A stretch of 64,000 nt of DNA. Origin: Ectopseudomonas chengduensis (lineage in GTDB: Bacteria > Pseudomonadota > Gammaproteobacteria > Pseudomonadales > Pseudomonadaceae). The first letter of the stretch is position 1. Every line of letters starts with the position of its first letter. Shown here piece after piece: positions 16,518-29,510 of the stretch. Under the pieces are notes generated by a model, which saw nothing but the letters and a program-made list of their open reading frames with translations, searched no databases and was not told where the DNA came from. The translations under genes and the position numbers were made by a program. The DNA is taken from the NCBI RefSeq assembly GCF_900102635.1, contig NZ_FMZQ01000002.1, forward strand, positions 1-64,000, read 5' to 3'.

Positions 16518-19349
16518 TCAGAGTGCGGCGATCTTGCCGCGCTGCTCGACCATCTTGGCCAGGGCCTGTTCGGCCTCGGCCAGCTTGGCGCGCTCCTTCT
16601 CCAGCACTTCTGCCGGGGCCTTGGCGACGAAGCCCTGGTTGCTCAGCTTGCCGCCGACGCGCTGCACTTCGCCTTGCAGACGACCGATTTCCTTGTCCAG
16701 GCGCGCCAGTTCGGCGTCCTTGTCGATCAGCCCGGCCATCGGCACCAGCACTTCCATCTCGCCGACCAGGGTGGTGGCGGACATCGGTGCTTCTTCACCG
16801 GCAGCCAGCACGCGCACCGAGTCCAGCTTGGCCAGCTTGCTCAGCAGCGGCTCGAAGTCGGCCAGGCGGCGCAGGTCTTCGGCACTGGCGTTGGCGACGA
16901 TGATGTCGATGCGCTTGGCCATGGAGATTTTCATCTCGCCACGGATCTGGCGCACGCCGAGCATCAGTTGCTTGACCCACTCGATGTCACCTTCGGCGGC
17001 GGCGTCGATGCGGCTTTCGTTGGCCACCGGCCAGGGTTGCAGCATCAAGGTTTCGCCCTGCACGCCGGCCTGGGCCTTGATGCGCTGCCAGATTTCTTCG
17101 GTGATGAAGGGCATGAACGGGTGGGCCAGGCGCAGGATCACTTCCAGCACGCGCACCAGGGTGCGGCGGGTACCGCGCTGGCGCTCGATGGGGGCGTTCT
17201 CGTCCCACAGCACCGGCTTGACCAGCTCCAGATACCAGGCGCAGTACTCGTCCCAGATGAACTCGTACAGGGTTTGCGCGGCCAAGTCGAAGCGGAAGGC
17301 GTCGAGGTGGCGGGTCACGTCAGCCTCGGTGCGCTGCAGGGCGGAGATGATCCAGCGGTCTACCGGGGACAGCTCGACCGCCTCGCCGTTGATGCCGGTG
17401 TCCTTGTCATCGGTGTTCTCGATAACGAAGTTGGCGGCGTTCCACAGCTTGTTGCAGAAGTTGCGGTAACCCTCGACGCGGCCCATGTCGAACTTGATGT
17501 CGCGACCAGTGGACGCCAGCGCCAGGTTGGTGAAGCGCAGGGCGTCGGTGCCGTAGGCGGCGATGCCCTCAGGGAATTCGGCGCGGGTCTGCTTGGCGAT
17601 CTTCTCGGCCAGCTTGGGCTGCATCATGCCGCTGGTACGCTTGGCTACCAGGGATTCGAGGTCGATGCCATCGACGATATCCAGCGGGTCGAGCACGTTG
17701 CCCTTGGACTTGGACATCTTCTGGCCTTGACCGTCACGTACCAGACCGTGAACGTAGACGGTCTTGAACGGAATCTGCCCGGTCAGGTGGGTCGACAGCA
17801 TGATCATCCGGGCGACCCAGAAGAAGATGATGTCGAAGCCAGTGACCAGCACGTCGGTGGGGTGGAAGGTCTTGAGGTAATCGGTCTGCTGCGGCCAGCC
17901 AAGGGTGGAGAAGGTCCACAGGCCGGAGCTGAACCAGGTGTCGAGCACGTCTTCGTCTTGGCGCAGGTTGGCATCGCCGAGGTTGTGCTTGGCGCGGACT
18001 TCCGCTTCGTCGAGGCCAACGTAGACGTTGCCGGCATCGTCGTACCAGGCCGGAATGCGGTGGCCCCACCACAGCTGACGGCTGATGCACCAGTCCTGGA
18101 TGTCACGCATCCAGCTGAAGTACATGTTCTCGTACTGCTTGGGCACGAACTGGATTTCACCGCTCTCGACCACGGCGATGGCTTTCTCGGCCAGCGGCTT
18201 GGTGGAGACGTACCACTGGTCGGTCAGCCAGGGTTCGATGACGGTGCCGGAGCGATCGCCTTTCGGTACTTTCAGGGCGTGGTCTTCGATCTTCTCCAGC
18301 AGGCCGGCAGCCTCGAAGGCTGCGACGATCTGCTCGCGTGCGACGAAGCGGTCGAGGCCGGCGTATTCGGCCGGCAGGCTGCCGTCGATCTCGGCATTGA
18401 CGCTGCCGTCGATGTTGAACACCTGGGCCTGAGCCAGCACCGCGGCGTTCTTGTCGAAGATATTGATCAGCGGCAGGTTGTGGCGCTTGCCGACTTCATA
18501 GTCGTTGAAGTCGTGAGCCGGGGTGATCTTCACGCAGCCGGTGCCGAACTCGGGGTCGCAGTAGTCATCGGCGATGATCGGGATGCGGCGGCCCAGCAGC
18601 GGCAGTTCGACGAAGCTGCCGATCAGCGCCTTGTAGCGCTCGTCTTCCGGATGCACGGCCACGGCGCTGTCGCCGAGCATGGTTTCCGGGCGGGTGGTGG
18701 CGACGATCAGGTAGTCATTGCCCTCGGCGGTCTTCTTGCCGTCGGCCAGCGGGTAGCGCAGGTTCCACAGCGAGCCTTTCTCGTCGTGGTTTTCCACTTC
18801 CAGGTCGGAGATGGCGGTGTGGAACTTGGTGTCCCAGTTGACCAAGCGCTTGCCGCGATAGATCAGACCGTCTTCATGCAGGCGCACGAAGGCTTCTTTC
18901 ACGGCTTCGGACAGGCCGTCGTCCATGGTGAAGCGCTCGCGCGACCAGTCCACCGAGCTGCCCAGGCGGCGAATCTGACGGGTGATGGTGCCGCCGGACT
19001 GCTCCTTCCACTCCCAGACTTTCTCCAGGAATTTCTCGCGGCCCAGGTCGTGGCGGCCAATACCCTCGGCGGCCAGCTGACGCTCGACCACCATCTGCGT
19101 GGCGATGCCCGCGTGGTCGGTGCCCGGCTGCCACAGGGTATTGCGGCCCTGCATGCGGCGGAAGCGGATCAGCGCATCCATGATCGAGTTGTTGAAACCG
19201 TGGCCCATGTGCAGGCTGCCGGTGACGTTCGGCGGCGGGATCATGATGGTGTACGGCTCGCCCGAGCCTTGCGGGGCGAAGTAACCCTTGGCTTCCCAGT
19301 TCTGGTACAGGGCAGTTTCAATGGCGTGCGGCTGGTAGGTCTTGTCCAT
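16518..19349 (-). CDS. valS: Valyl-tRNA synthetase
   Basis: The class I synthetase of 943 residues charges tRNA-Val with valine and edits misactivated threonine. Motifs are [13 protein letters not shown] (HIGH signature at 47-50), the editing (CP1) region in the middle, [10 protein letters not shown], and KMSKSKGN (about 544). The C-terminal segment is the expected coiled coil ([19 protein letters not shown]). The start at 19349 is the conserved [11 protein letters not shown]; in-frame codons upstream are unsupported. A TATACT -10 box lies about 40 bp upstream (19391-19396, minus strand) with only a weak -35. The terminator is at 16462-16497. Confidence 0.97.
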   Translation of the reverse strand: MDKTYQPHAIETALYQNWEAKGYFAPQGSGEPYTIMIPPPNVTGSLHMGHGFNNSIMDALIRFRRMQGRNTLWQPGTDHAGIATQMVVERQLAAEGIGRHDLGREKFLEKVWEWKEQSGGTITRQIRRLGSSVDWSRERFTMDDGLSEAVKEAFVRLHEDGLIYRGKRLVNWDTKFHTAISDLEVENHDEKGSLWNLRYPLADGKKTAEGNDYLIVATTRPETMLGDSAVAVHPEDERYKALIGSFVELPLLGRRIPIIADDYCDPEFGTGCVKITPAHDFNDYEVGKRHNLPLINIFDKNAAVLAQAQVFNIDGSVNAEIDGSLPAEYAGLDRFVAREQIVAAFEAAGLLEKIEDHALKVPKGDRSGTVIEPWLTDQWYVSTKPLAEKAIAVVESGEIQFVPKQYENMYFSWMRDIQDWCISRQLWWGHRIPAWYDDAGNVYVGLDEAEVRAKHNLGDANLRQDEDVLDTWFSSGLWTFSTLGWPQQTDYLKTFHPTDVLVTGFDIIFFWVARMIMLSTHLTGQIPFKTVYVHGLVRDGQGQKMSKSKGNVLDPLDIVDGIDLESLVAKRTSGMMQPKLAEKIAKQTRAEFPEGIAAYGTDALRFTNLALASTGRDIKFDMGRVEGYRNFCNKLWNAANFVIENTDDKDTGINGEAVELSPVDRWIISALQRTEADVTRHLDAFRFDLAAQTLYEFIWDEYCAWYLELVKPVLWDENAPIERQRGTRRTLVRVLEVILRLAHPFMPFITEEIWQRIKAQAGVQGETLMLQPWPVANESRIDAAAEGDIEWVKQLMLGVRQIRGEMKISMAKRIDIIVANASAEDLRRLADFEPLLSKLAKLDSVRVLAAGEEAPMSATTLVGEMEVLVPMAGLIDKDAELARLDKEIGRLQGEVQRVGGKLSNQGFVAKAPAEVLEKERAKLAEAEQALAKMVEQRGKIAAL

Positions 19350-19430
19350 GCGCGGCGGGACCCTTTGACGGCTGATCGGAAAAGCCGACAAGTATACCGC
19401 TTCTGAACGCCAAGCCATAAGCCTTGAGCT

Positions 19431-19483
19431 GTAGGGCGGGTGCAACCCGCCATCCGTGGTGTGGCGGGTTGCACCCGCCCTAC
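19431..19483. repeat. Dispersed palindrome, GTAGGGCGGGTGC type
   Basis: Perfect 22-bp inverted arms (19431-19452 and 19462-19483), GTAGGGCGGGTGCAACCCGC and its complement, flank a 9-bp spacer. It lies between the valS promoter region and the proline-rich gene. Another copy is at 51844-51896. Confidence 0.85.
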
Positions 19484-19524
19484 GGGAAATGGCAGACCCG
19501 CGTTCAGTTGGGTGGCGGCTTCGT

Positions 19525-19953
19525 CTACTTGCGTGGCGGCAGCAGGCGCGGCAGGCGGGCTTCGAGGCGGCGCTTGAGTTCGGCCTCGATCTGCGGCACG
19601 AAATCGTCGATCACGTCCTGCAGGATCAACTGGGCGGCCGCGCGCAGCTCGGCATTGAGGTGTTGCAGATCGCGGGCGCTGTCATGCAGGCGTGGCTCGA
19701 TGCGCTCGCGCAGCACGCTTGGCGCAGGCGCAGGCTGCGGGGCTGGTGTCGGTTTGGGCGTCGGCGTTGCATGGAAGGGCGGCGGCGGGCCAGGCGGCGC
19801 GCTGACGATATCGGACAGCACCGGAATGCTGTCCGGGTCCAGCGAGTCGATCAGCAGCGGTGGTTCACTGCCGTTATCGCCCAGCAGCTCGCGAATCGAC
19901 TCCAGGTCGTGCAGCAGTTGAGCAGGTTTTTGCGGAGGCTTGGGGGTGTCCAT
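19525..19953 (-). CDS. Conserved proline-rich protein of unknown function
   Basis: The 142-residue protein has three parts: an acidic N-terminal third ([15 protein letters not shown]), a proline/alanine linker (about 52-80, with runs such as [18 protein letters not shown]), and a helical C-terminus ([19 protein letters not shown] onwards) ending in arginines. It sits between valS and holC, the position of an uncharacterised gene in P. aeruginosa as I recall, so it is conserved in the genus. No catalytic motif, signal peptide or membrane segment is seen. A link to the DNA polymerase III chi subunit or to ValRS is suggested only by position. A second ATG two codons upstream (19959) is possible. 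Confidence 0.65.
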   Translation of the reverse strand: MDTPKPPQKPAQLLHDLESIRELLGDNGSEPPLLIDSLDPDSIPVLSDIVSAPPGPPPPFHATPTPKPTPAPQPAPAPSVLRERIEPRLHDSARDLQHLNAELRAAAQLILQDVIDDFVPQIEAELKRRLEARLPRLLPPRK

Positions 19954-20013
19954 GATCATCGGTGCAGCGAGAAAAAGGGCTGGAGTTACTTGTGTTGTGA
20001 GCGTGCACGGACA

Positions 20014-20433
20014 CTAAAGTTCGACGCGTTGCGGATCATACCCGCGCTGGCGATAGGTACGGAAATTCTCGCGACAGGCGTTGAGCAGTTCAGGCTGCTG
20101 ATTGACGATCTCGATGATGCGGGAAAAGCGCTCGACATGCGGCGACAGGCTGCTGCCGAGGTTGATCAGCACGCCTTGCTCGGCACTGGGCACTTCGTCG
20201 ATGCCCAGCACCACGGGCGACAGCGGCGCATCGCGATGCAGATCATGAGGCACGAAACGTTCGGCTTTGAACGTCCACAGCAGTTCGTCGAGTTCACCGC
20301 ACTGCGCCTCGTCGCTGCCGCGAACGAACACCGGCAGGCCGGCGCTCCAGGCCTTGAGCGCCAGTTGGCAGGCGGCGCGCAGGCGACCCACGGCGTCGTT
20401 GGAGGAGAGAACGTAGAACTCGATTCTGGGCAT
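20014..20433 (-). CDS. holC: DNA polymerase III subunit chi
   Basis: The 139-residue protein matches the chi subunit of the clamp loader, which binds psi and the C-terminus of single-strand binding protein. Diagnostic stretches are RIEFYVLSSND at the N-terminus, ACQLALKAWSAGLPVFVR, WTFKAERFVPHDL and the C-terminal YRQRGYDPQ. Length is normal. It follows pepA on the same strand (124 bp after, with a REP between) and precedes the proline-rich gene and valS, the usual Pseudomonas order. Confidence 0.93.
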   Translation of the reverse strand: MPRIEFYVLSSNDAVGRLRAACQLALKAWSAGLPVFVRGSDEAQCGELDELLWTFKAERFVPHDLHRDAPLSPVVLGIDEVPSAEQGVLINLGSSLSPHVERFSRIIEIVNQQPELLNACRENFRTYRQRGYDPQRVEL

Positions 20434-20477
20434 CTGGGGCTTCGACGATAAAAGGCGAATGGCGGTGTATCGGATTC

Positions 20478-20538
20478 TGTAGGAGCGGGTTCATCCGCGA
20501 TAATTCGCGATGAAATCGCGGATGAATCCGCTCCTACA
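20478..20538. repeat. Dispersed palindrome, TGTAGGAGC type
   Basis: Near-perfect inverted arms of about 26 bp, TGTAGGAGCGGGTTCATCCG and its complement, are joined by a short AT-rich loop. It lies between pepA and holC and may separate their transcription. Confidence 0.88.
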
Positions 20539-20560
20539 AGGGTATGGCCCGGATGCTGGA

Positions 20561-23308
<2,748 letters not shown>

Positions 23309-23316
<8 letters not shown>

Positions 23317-24373
23317 GTTGGATCGCTACATCGGCACCCAGGTGTTCTTCGCCATTCTGGCGGTGCTGGGGATCATTCTCGGCCTGGCACTGCTGTTCGC
23401 CTTCATCGACGAATTGGGTGATCTGAACAAGGGCGATTACGGTCTTGGTCAGGCGCTCTGGTACGTATTGCTGACCGCCCCGCGTCGTGCCTACGAGATG
23501 TTGCCGATGGCAGCACTGATCGGTTGCCTGATCGGTCTCGGCACGCTGGCCAGCAACAGCGAACTGACCATCATGCGTGCGGCGGGTGTCTCCATCGGGC
23601 GCATCGTCTGGGCGGTGATGAAACCCATGCTGGTGCTGATGCTGGCCGGCATTCTGATCGGCGAATACGTCGCGCCGCTGACCGAGAACCAGGCTCAGGC
23701 GGATCGCGCGCTGGCCCAAGGTGGCGGTGCGGCGCAGAGCTCCAAGCGCGGCATGTGGCACCGTCAGGGGCAGGAATACGTGCATATCAACGCCGTACAA
23801 CCCAATGGCATTCTGCTAGGGGTGACGCGTTATCGCTTCGATGACGAGCGTCGCCTGCTTTCCTCCAGCTTCGCCCGTCGCGCCGAATATCGTGACAACC
23901 ACTGGATGCTGCGCAACGTGCAGACCACCGTGCTGCATGAGGACCGTTCCGAGGTGATCAACCAGCCGGAAGAGCGTTGGAAGATCGAGCTCAATCCCGA
24001 GCTGCTCGGCACGGTGGTGATGGAGCCTGAGGCGCTGTCGGTCACCGGGCTGTGGCAGTACATCCATTACCTGGCAGAGCAGGGCCTGAACAATGCCCGC
24101 TACTGGCTGGCATTCTGGACCAAGGTCCTGCAGCCGCTGGTAACCGGCGCGCTGGTCTTGATGGCGATTTCCTTCATCTTCGGCCCGCTGCGCTCGGTGA
24201 CCCTGGGGCAACGTGTATTCACCGGTGTGCTGGTGGGCTTCATCTTCCGTATTGCCCAGGACCTGCTCGGCCCATCGAGCCTGGTATTTGGTTTCTCGCC
24301 GCTGCTGGCGGTGCTGGTGCCGGCCGGTATCTGTGCGCTGGCTGGGGTGTGGCTGCTGCGTCGGGCTGGCTGA
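23309..24373 (+). CDS. lptG: LPS export ABC transporter permease LptG
   Basis: The 354-residue partner permease of LptF begins MAKLDRYIGTQVFFAIL at an ATG inside the last codons of lptF, the usual overlapping arrangement. Six membrane segments and the periplasmic domain are visible; MRAAGVSIGRIVW near residue 90 lies in the cytosolic coupling-helix region that contacts LptB. Earlier in-frame codons (23285) lack ribosome-site support. A strong terminator follows 17 bp after the stop. Confidence 0.96.
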
Positions 24374-24389
24374 GTCGATCAGGGGCATG

Positions 24390-24420
24390 AAAAAGCCGGT
24401 TCAATGAACCGGCTTTTTTG
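24390..24420 (+). terminator. Terminator after lptG
   Basis: The stem AGCCGGTTC/GAACCGGCT (24394-24402 with 24406-24414), loop AAT, is followed by TTTTTT. An A-run on the other side lets it also serve the convergent RDD gene on the minus strand. Confidence 0.9.
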
Positions 24421-24433
24421 CATCTGCGCTGGG

Positions 24434-24931
24434 CTACTTCTTGTGAATATTCTTCGGCAGTTGCACCACACGACTGTCGGAATAGATGTCGTGCCAGGTG
24501 CGCCCCTGCTTGTCCCACAGCAGCCAGAGGAACCCCAGGCCAGCGAACAGCCAGGAGCCGATGGCGACCACGAAGCGCAGCAAGGCCTGCCACAGGTCGA
24601 TAGCGCTACCGTCGGCGTTCTGGATGCGCAGCCCCCAGGCCTGCATGCCCAGTGTCTGGCCATTGTGCGTCCAGAACTTGGCGAAGAAGGCGAACAGCGA
24701 CAGCAGCACCAGGCTGGCAAGAATCGGGTCATGATCCAGAGCGCCGGCCTCGGACATGGCCATCAGTGCATCGCCGCCGTGAATCAGGCGCAGGATGCCC
24801 TGCTGGTAGATCAGGGTGACGACCATGATCAGTGCCACGCAGAGCAGAAAATCGTAGAAGAGGGCCGCCAGGCGACGAATCAGCCCGGCAGTGGGGAAGT
24901 CTCCCTGCGGACGTAATTGGTGTTTCGGCAT
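24434..24931 (-). CDS. RDD-family membrane protein
   Basis: The 165-residue protein has the family features: AGLIRRLAALFYDFLLC at the start (the RxxA...YD signature), a second hydrophobic segment (about 80-100) and TLGMQAWGLRIQNADGS, followed by a final segment. RDD proteins are small membrane proteins of uncertain role; some are linked to ion exchange. It is convergent with lptG and uses the same terminator region. A conserved protein at this place is, from memory, usual in Pseudomonas. Confidence 0.85.
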   Translation of the reverse strand: MPKHQLRPQGDFPTAGLIRRLAALFYDFLLCVALIMVVTLIYQQGILRLIHGGDALMAMSEAGALDHDPILASLVLLSLFAFFAKFWTHNGQTLGMQAWGLRIQNADGSAIDLWQALLRFVVAIGSWLFAGLGFLWLLWDKQGRTWHDIYSDSRVVQLPKNIHKK

Positions 24932-25041
24932 GATGGGCTCGCTGAGACGAAAGTGCGCGCCATTCTAACCGCGACTTCGCTGTCGATATAAAGATGCGCG
25001 CGGGCTATCTGTAACCTGGCGCTGCGACGGGAATGACAGGC

Positions 25042-25070
25042 AAAAAAAACCCCTGACAGATATCAGGGGT
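25042..25070 (-). terminator. Terminator of the cold-shock gene
   Basis: On the minus strand the stem ACCCCTGA/TCAGGGGT (25063-25070 with 25049-25056) is followed by a run of eight T. It lies 19 bp beyond the csp stop. Confidence 0.9.
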
Positions 25071-25088
25071 TCTTCAAAGCAGCGGCGA

Positions 25089-25301
25089 TTAGCCCAGGAC
25101 TTGAACCTGGTCAGCCTGCATGCCTTTTTGACCTTGCACAGCTACGAAGCTGACTTTCTGGCCTTCTTTCAGGCTCTTGAAGCCGTTACCTTCGATCGCG
25201 CGGAAGTGCACGAACAGATCCGGACCGCTTTCGGGAGTGATAAAACCAAAACCTTTCTCGTCGTTAAACCACTTGACGGTACCGTTCTGACGATTCGACA
25301 T
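25089..25301 (-). CDS. Cold-shock domain RNA-binding protein
   Basis: The 70-residue single-domain OB-fold protein has RNP1 KGFGFI and RNP2 DLFVHF, and binds single-stranded RNA or DNA as an RNA chaperone. It begins [17 protein letters not shown], typical of the Pseudomonas CspA/CapB group; which paralogue it is cannot be fixed. The ATG at 25301 has AAGGA 8 nt upstream. The likely promoter gives a leader of only about 30 nt, much shorter than the long regulatory leader of E. coli cspA, so leader-based cold induction is less likely. Confidence 0.93.
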   Translation of the reverse strand: MSNRQNGTVKWFNDEKGFGFITPESGPDLFVHFRAIEGNGFKSLKEGQKVSFVAVQGQKGMQADQVQVLG

Positions 25302-25339
25302 GTCTTTTTCCTTGAAACTAGAGTTGATGACAGCCTCCA

Positions 25340-25366
25340 AGTATAGAGGGCTGAGACTGGTTGCAA
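25340..25366 (-). promoter_or_regulatory. Putative promoter of the cold-shock gene
   Basis: On the minus strand a TATACT -10 box (25340-25345) lies about 15 bp from a TTGCAA -35-like hexamer (25361-25366). The spacer is short for sigma-70, so the -35 assignment is weak. Bases 25367-25596 upstream hold no gene I can support. Confidence 0.45.
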
Positions 25367-25596
25367 GGAGTAATAGAAGTCGAGCGGGATGTAGCGGATC
25401 TAGATGATCTGCTGCACCAGAGTCACGATTCACAGCGACCCATGCAAACAGTTGCTTCACTCTACGCTAACTTTTGCGCAATTGCCAACCCCCGCCAGCA
25501 AGGTCGCCGGCCAGGTTTTGCGGGGCTTGTCGAGGTGCCGAAAAAGTTCATCGGCAACATGCTTGCAACAATTGTCTGAGTTGTTTGTGCAGATAC

Positions 25597-25630
25597 GAAA
25601 AAGCCCGCAAGACCAATGTCTTGCGGGCTT
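25597..25630 (-). terminator. Terminator of tRNA-Leu
   Basis: On the minus strand the stem AAGCCCGCAAGA/TCTTGCGGGCTT with a 7-nt loop is followed by a T-run. It starts 8 bp after the tRNA 3' end. Confidence 0.9.
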
Positions 25631-25637
25631 CGAATCG

Positions 25638-25722
25638 TGGTGCCCCGGGGGAGACTCGAACTCCCACTCCTTTCGAAAACGGATTTTGAATCCGCCGCGT
25701 CTACCGATTCCGCCACCGGGGC
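25638..25722 (-). tRNA. tRNA-Leu (anticodon CAA)
   Basis: The 85-nt gene is on the minus strand. The acceptor stem GCCCCGG pairs with CCGGGGC, followed by discriminator A and an encoded CCA. The anticodon stem GCGGA/TCCGT encloses the loop TTCAAAA, giving anticodon CAA, which reads UUG. A long variable arm and the T-loop GTTCGAGTC are present, as expected for a class II leucine tRNA. A strong promoter and a terminator flank it, so it is a single-gene transcript. Confidence 0.97.
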
Positions 25723-25735
25723 ACGATGGCGGCGC

Positions 25736-25764
25736 AGTATAGGGACGCACCTTGCTTCGGTCAA
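25736..25764 (-). promoter_or_regulatory. Sigma-70 promoter of tRNA-Leu
   Basis: On the minus strand TTGACC (25759-25764), a 17-bp spacer and TATACT (25736-25741) form a near-consensus promoter. Transcription should start about seven bases before the tRNA 5' end. Confidence 0.88.
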
Positions 25765-25911
25765 TCGGCGTTAGCGCAGTGATTGGTTGATCTACTAACG
25801 GCAATGGCGCGGCTAGTGGCATACGGCTTTTATTGCGTGGTTACCGCTAGTATCGTCCGTTGTCATCAAGAGCGCTGAGCGCGACGTGCATAGAGTGTCC
25901 GGGGCAGACCA

Positions 25912-26700
25912 ATGTTGGGAGGGGGAGTGATCAACGTCTTGTGCGGAGCACTTGTTGCCGGTCTGCTATTTACGTCCGTTGTTCAGGCCAAGACGCTGAC
26001 CTACGCCGTGACCGATGAGAGCTGGGTGCCGTACTGGATTGTCGATGAGCAACGGGTCAGTGGAATTCTCCACGAGTTCATGCTCGCGCTGGATGAGCGA
26101 TTGCCAGAGGAGCTGCAAGCCAGTCACCCGCTGCCGCCTCTGCGGACGCAGAAGCTGTTCCGTGAAGGGCAAGTGCAGATCGAATGTTGCGTGAGCAAAA
26201 GCTGGCGTAGCGATGGCGATCAGGAGTCGGTGTCGTTATGGACGGTGCCGGTGCTGGAAACCGAAGAAATGTTGATCTTCGCGCCGGGCAGACGTTTTCC
26301 CTACCAGCATCTGCAGGATTTGCAGGGACGCTCGATCGCAACGGTACGCGGTTATGGTTATGCCGGCAGTGAGTATTTTCAGCGCAACGATGGCGCCGAT
26401 GCCCGAGCGCTGATCTATCTGGTGGCTCAGGGGCGTAGTGACGCCGGTATTCTGGATCGCCTGGAGTGGCGCTATCTTCAGCATGAAGATGCGCAGTTGC
26501 AGGCACCACGTTGGCAGGTAGAAGAAGGGCCGACGATCAATCGCTCTCAGCTGCGCCTGCGCCTGCATCGACAGTTGGCCGGGCGGCTTGAGGTATTCAA
26601 TGCTGCCATTCGTTCTCTGCAAGTCGATGGCACCCTGGCGCGTATCGTCGCTAGGTACGCGCCTAAGGCTCACGTGGTCGGCCTGGTGGAAATCCGGTAA
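25912..26700 (+). CDS. Orphan periplasmic solute-binding protein
   Basis: The 262-residue secreted protein has a signal peptide ending near SVVQA and a mature part opening [19 protein letters not shown], as in amino-acid-type extracellular binding proteins. The second-lobe segment [17 protein letters not shown] and the [13 protein letters not shown] stretch fit the fold. A CC pair (IECCVSK, about residues 87-88) is unusual. No permease or ATPase is adjacent; upstream is tRNA-Leu and downstream queA, 35 bp away. ATG 25912 is used; a GTG at 25927 in the same frame follows a purine-rich AG stretch and is an alternative. It is the third such orphan in the window. Confidence 0.8.
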   Translation: MLGGGVINVLCGALVAGLLFTSVVQAKTLTYAVTDESWVPYWIVDEQRVSGILHEFMLALDERLPEELQASHPLPPLRTQKLFREGQVQIECCVSKSWRSDGDQESVSLWTVPVLETEEMLIFAPGRRFPYQHLQDLQGRSIATVRGYGYAGSEYFQRNDGADARALIYLVAQGRSDAGILDRLEWRYLQHEDAQLQAPRWQVEEGPTINRSQLRLRLHRQLAGRLEVFNAAIRSLQVDGTLARIVARYAPKAHVVGLVEIR

Positions 26701-26735
26701 GCTTTGCCACCCTGCAGAAATACCCCCTCCGAATC

Positions 26736-28915
<2,180 letters not shown>

Positions 28916-28955
28916 TTCCCGAACGATTCAAGATCTTTTCCATTAGGAGTGATAC

Positions 28956-29285
28956 ATGAGCTTTTTCATCCCCGCCGCTTACGCTGACACCGCGGCTGCT
29001 GGCCCTGCCGGCAGCGGTTTCGAGTGGGTTTTCCTGATCGGCTTTCTGGTCATCTTCTATCTGATGATCTGGCGTCCGCAGGCCAAACGCGCCAAGGAAC
29101 ACAAGAACCTGCTCGGCAGCCTGCAGAAGGGCGACGAAGTGGTCACCAGCGGCGGTATCGCTGGCAAGGTGTCCAAGGTTGCTGACGATTTCGTGGTGAT
29201 CGAGGTGTCTGACACCGTCGAGCTGAAATTCCAGAAGCAGGCCATCGCTGCCACCCTGCCCAAGGGCACGCTGAAAGCCATCTGA
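28956..29285 (+). CDS. yajC: Sec translocase accessory subunit YajC
   Basis: The 109-residue inner-membrane protein has a single membrane segment (WVFLIGFLVIFYLMIW, about 24-39) followed by the family motif RPQAKRAKEHKNLL and a soluble C-terminal domain (VVTSGGIAGKV). It associates with SecDF in the holotranslocon. An AGGAG ribosome site is 7 nt upstream. In most relatives secD follows closely; here 225 bp including a MITE-like insertion separate the two. Confidence 0.95.
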   Translation: MSFFIPAAYADTAAAGPAGSGFEWVFLIGFLVIFYLMIWRPQAKRAKEHKNLLGSLQKGDEVVTSGGIAGKVSKVADDFVVIEVSDTVELKFQKQAIAATLPKGTLKAI

Positions 29286-29315
29286 TTCGGTTCTTAGTTT
29301 CCATTCGACGGGGCG

Positions 29316-29479
29316 CTTTAGGGCACTTCTAAAAACGTAGGCGAGGCAGCCAGCGCAAGGCAAAAACAGGCGAAAAACGGCCGGGGTCGCGACCGACTTT
29401 ACGAGCGGTTTTCGAGCATTTTGAGCCTGTTTTTAACGCAGCGATGGCAACGCAGGTAGTTTTTAGAGGTGCACTTTAG
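29316..29479. mobile_element. MITE-like insertion flanked by CTTTAG repeats
   Basis: About 152 bp (29322-29473) have terminal inverted repeats ending CTTCTAAAAAC on the left and GTTTTTAGAGGTGC on the right, with internal inverted CAAAAACAGGC/GCCTGTTTTTA. The element is bounded by a direct repeat CTTTAG (29316-29321 and 29474-29479), as expected for a target duplication. It carries no ORF. I recall similar dispersed elements with ends near GGGCACTTCTAAAAAC in other Pseudomonas genomes. It lies between yajC and secD. Removing it joins GGGGCGCT and AGCGCCCC into a hairpin. Confidence 0.75.
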
Positions 29480-29510
29480 CGCCCCGCGTCATAAAGCGGG
29501 CGGCTCGTTC

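Noticed and set aside
16674-19406. A 910-codon open frame on the plus strand opposite valS
   Set aside because: It is a shadow frame produced by high GC and strong codon bias; valS on the other strand has every family motif.
25302-25596. Long regulatory leader for the cold-shock gene
   Set aside because: The only reasonable promoter gives a leader near 30 nt, and the remaining DNA has no conserved cold-box that I can recognise.
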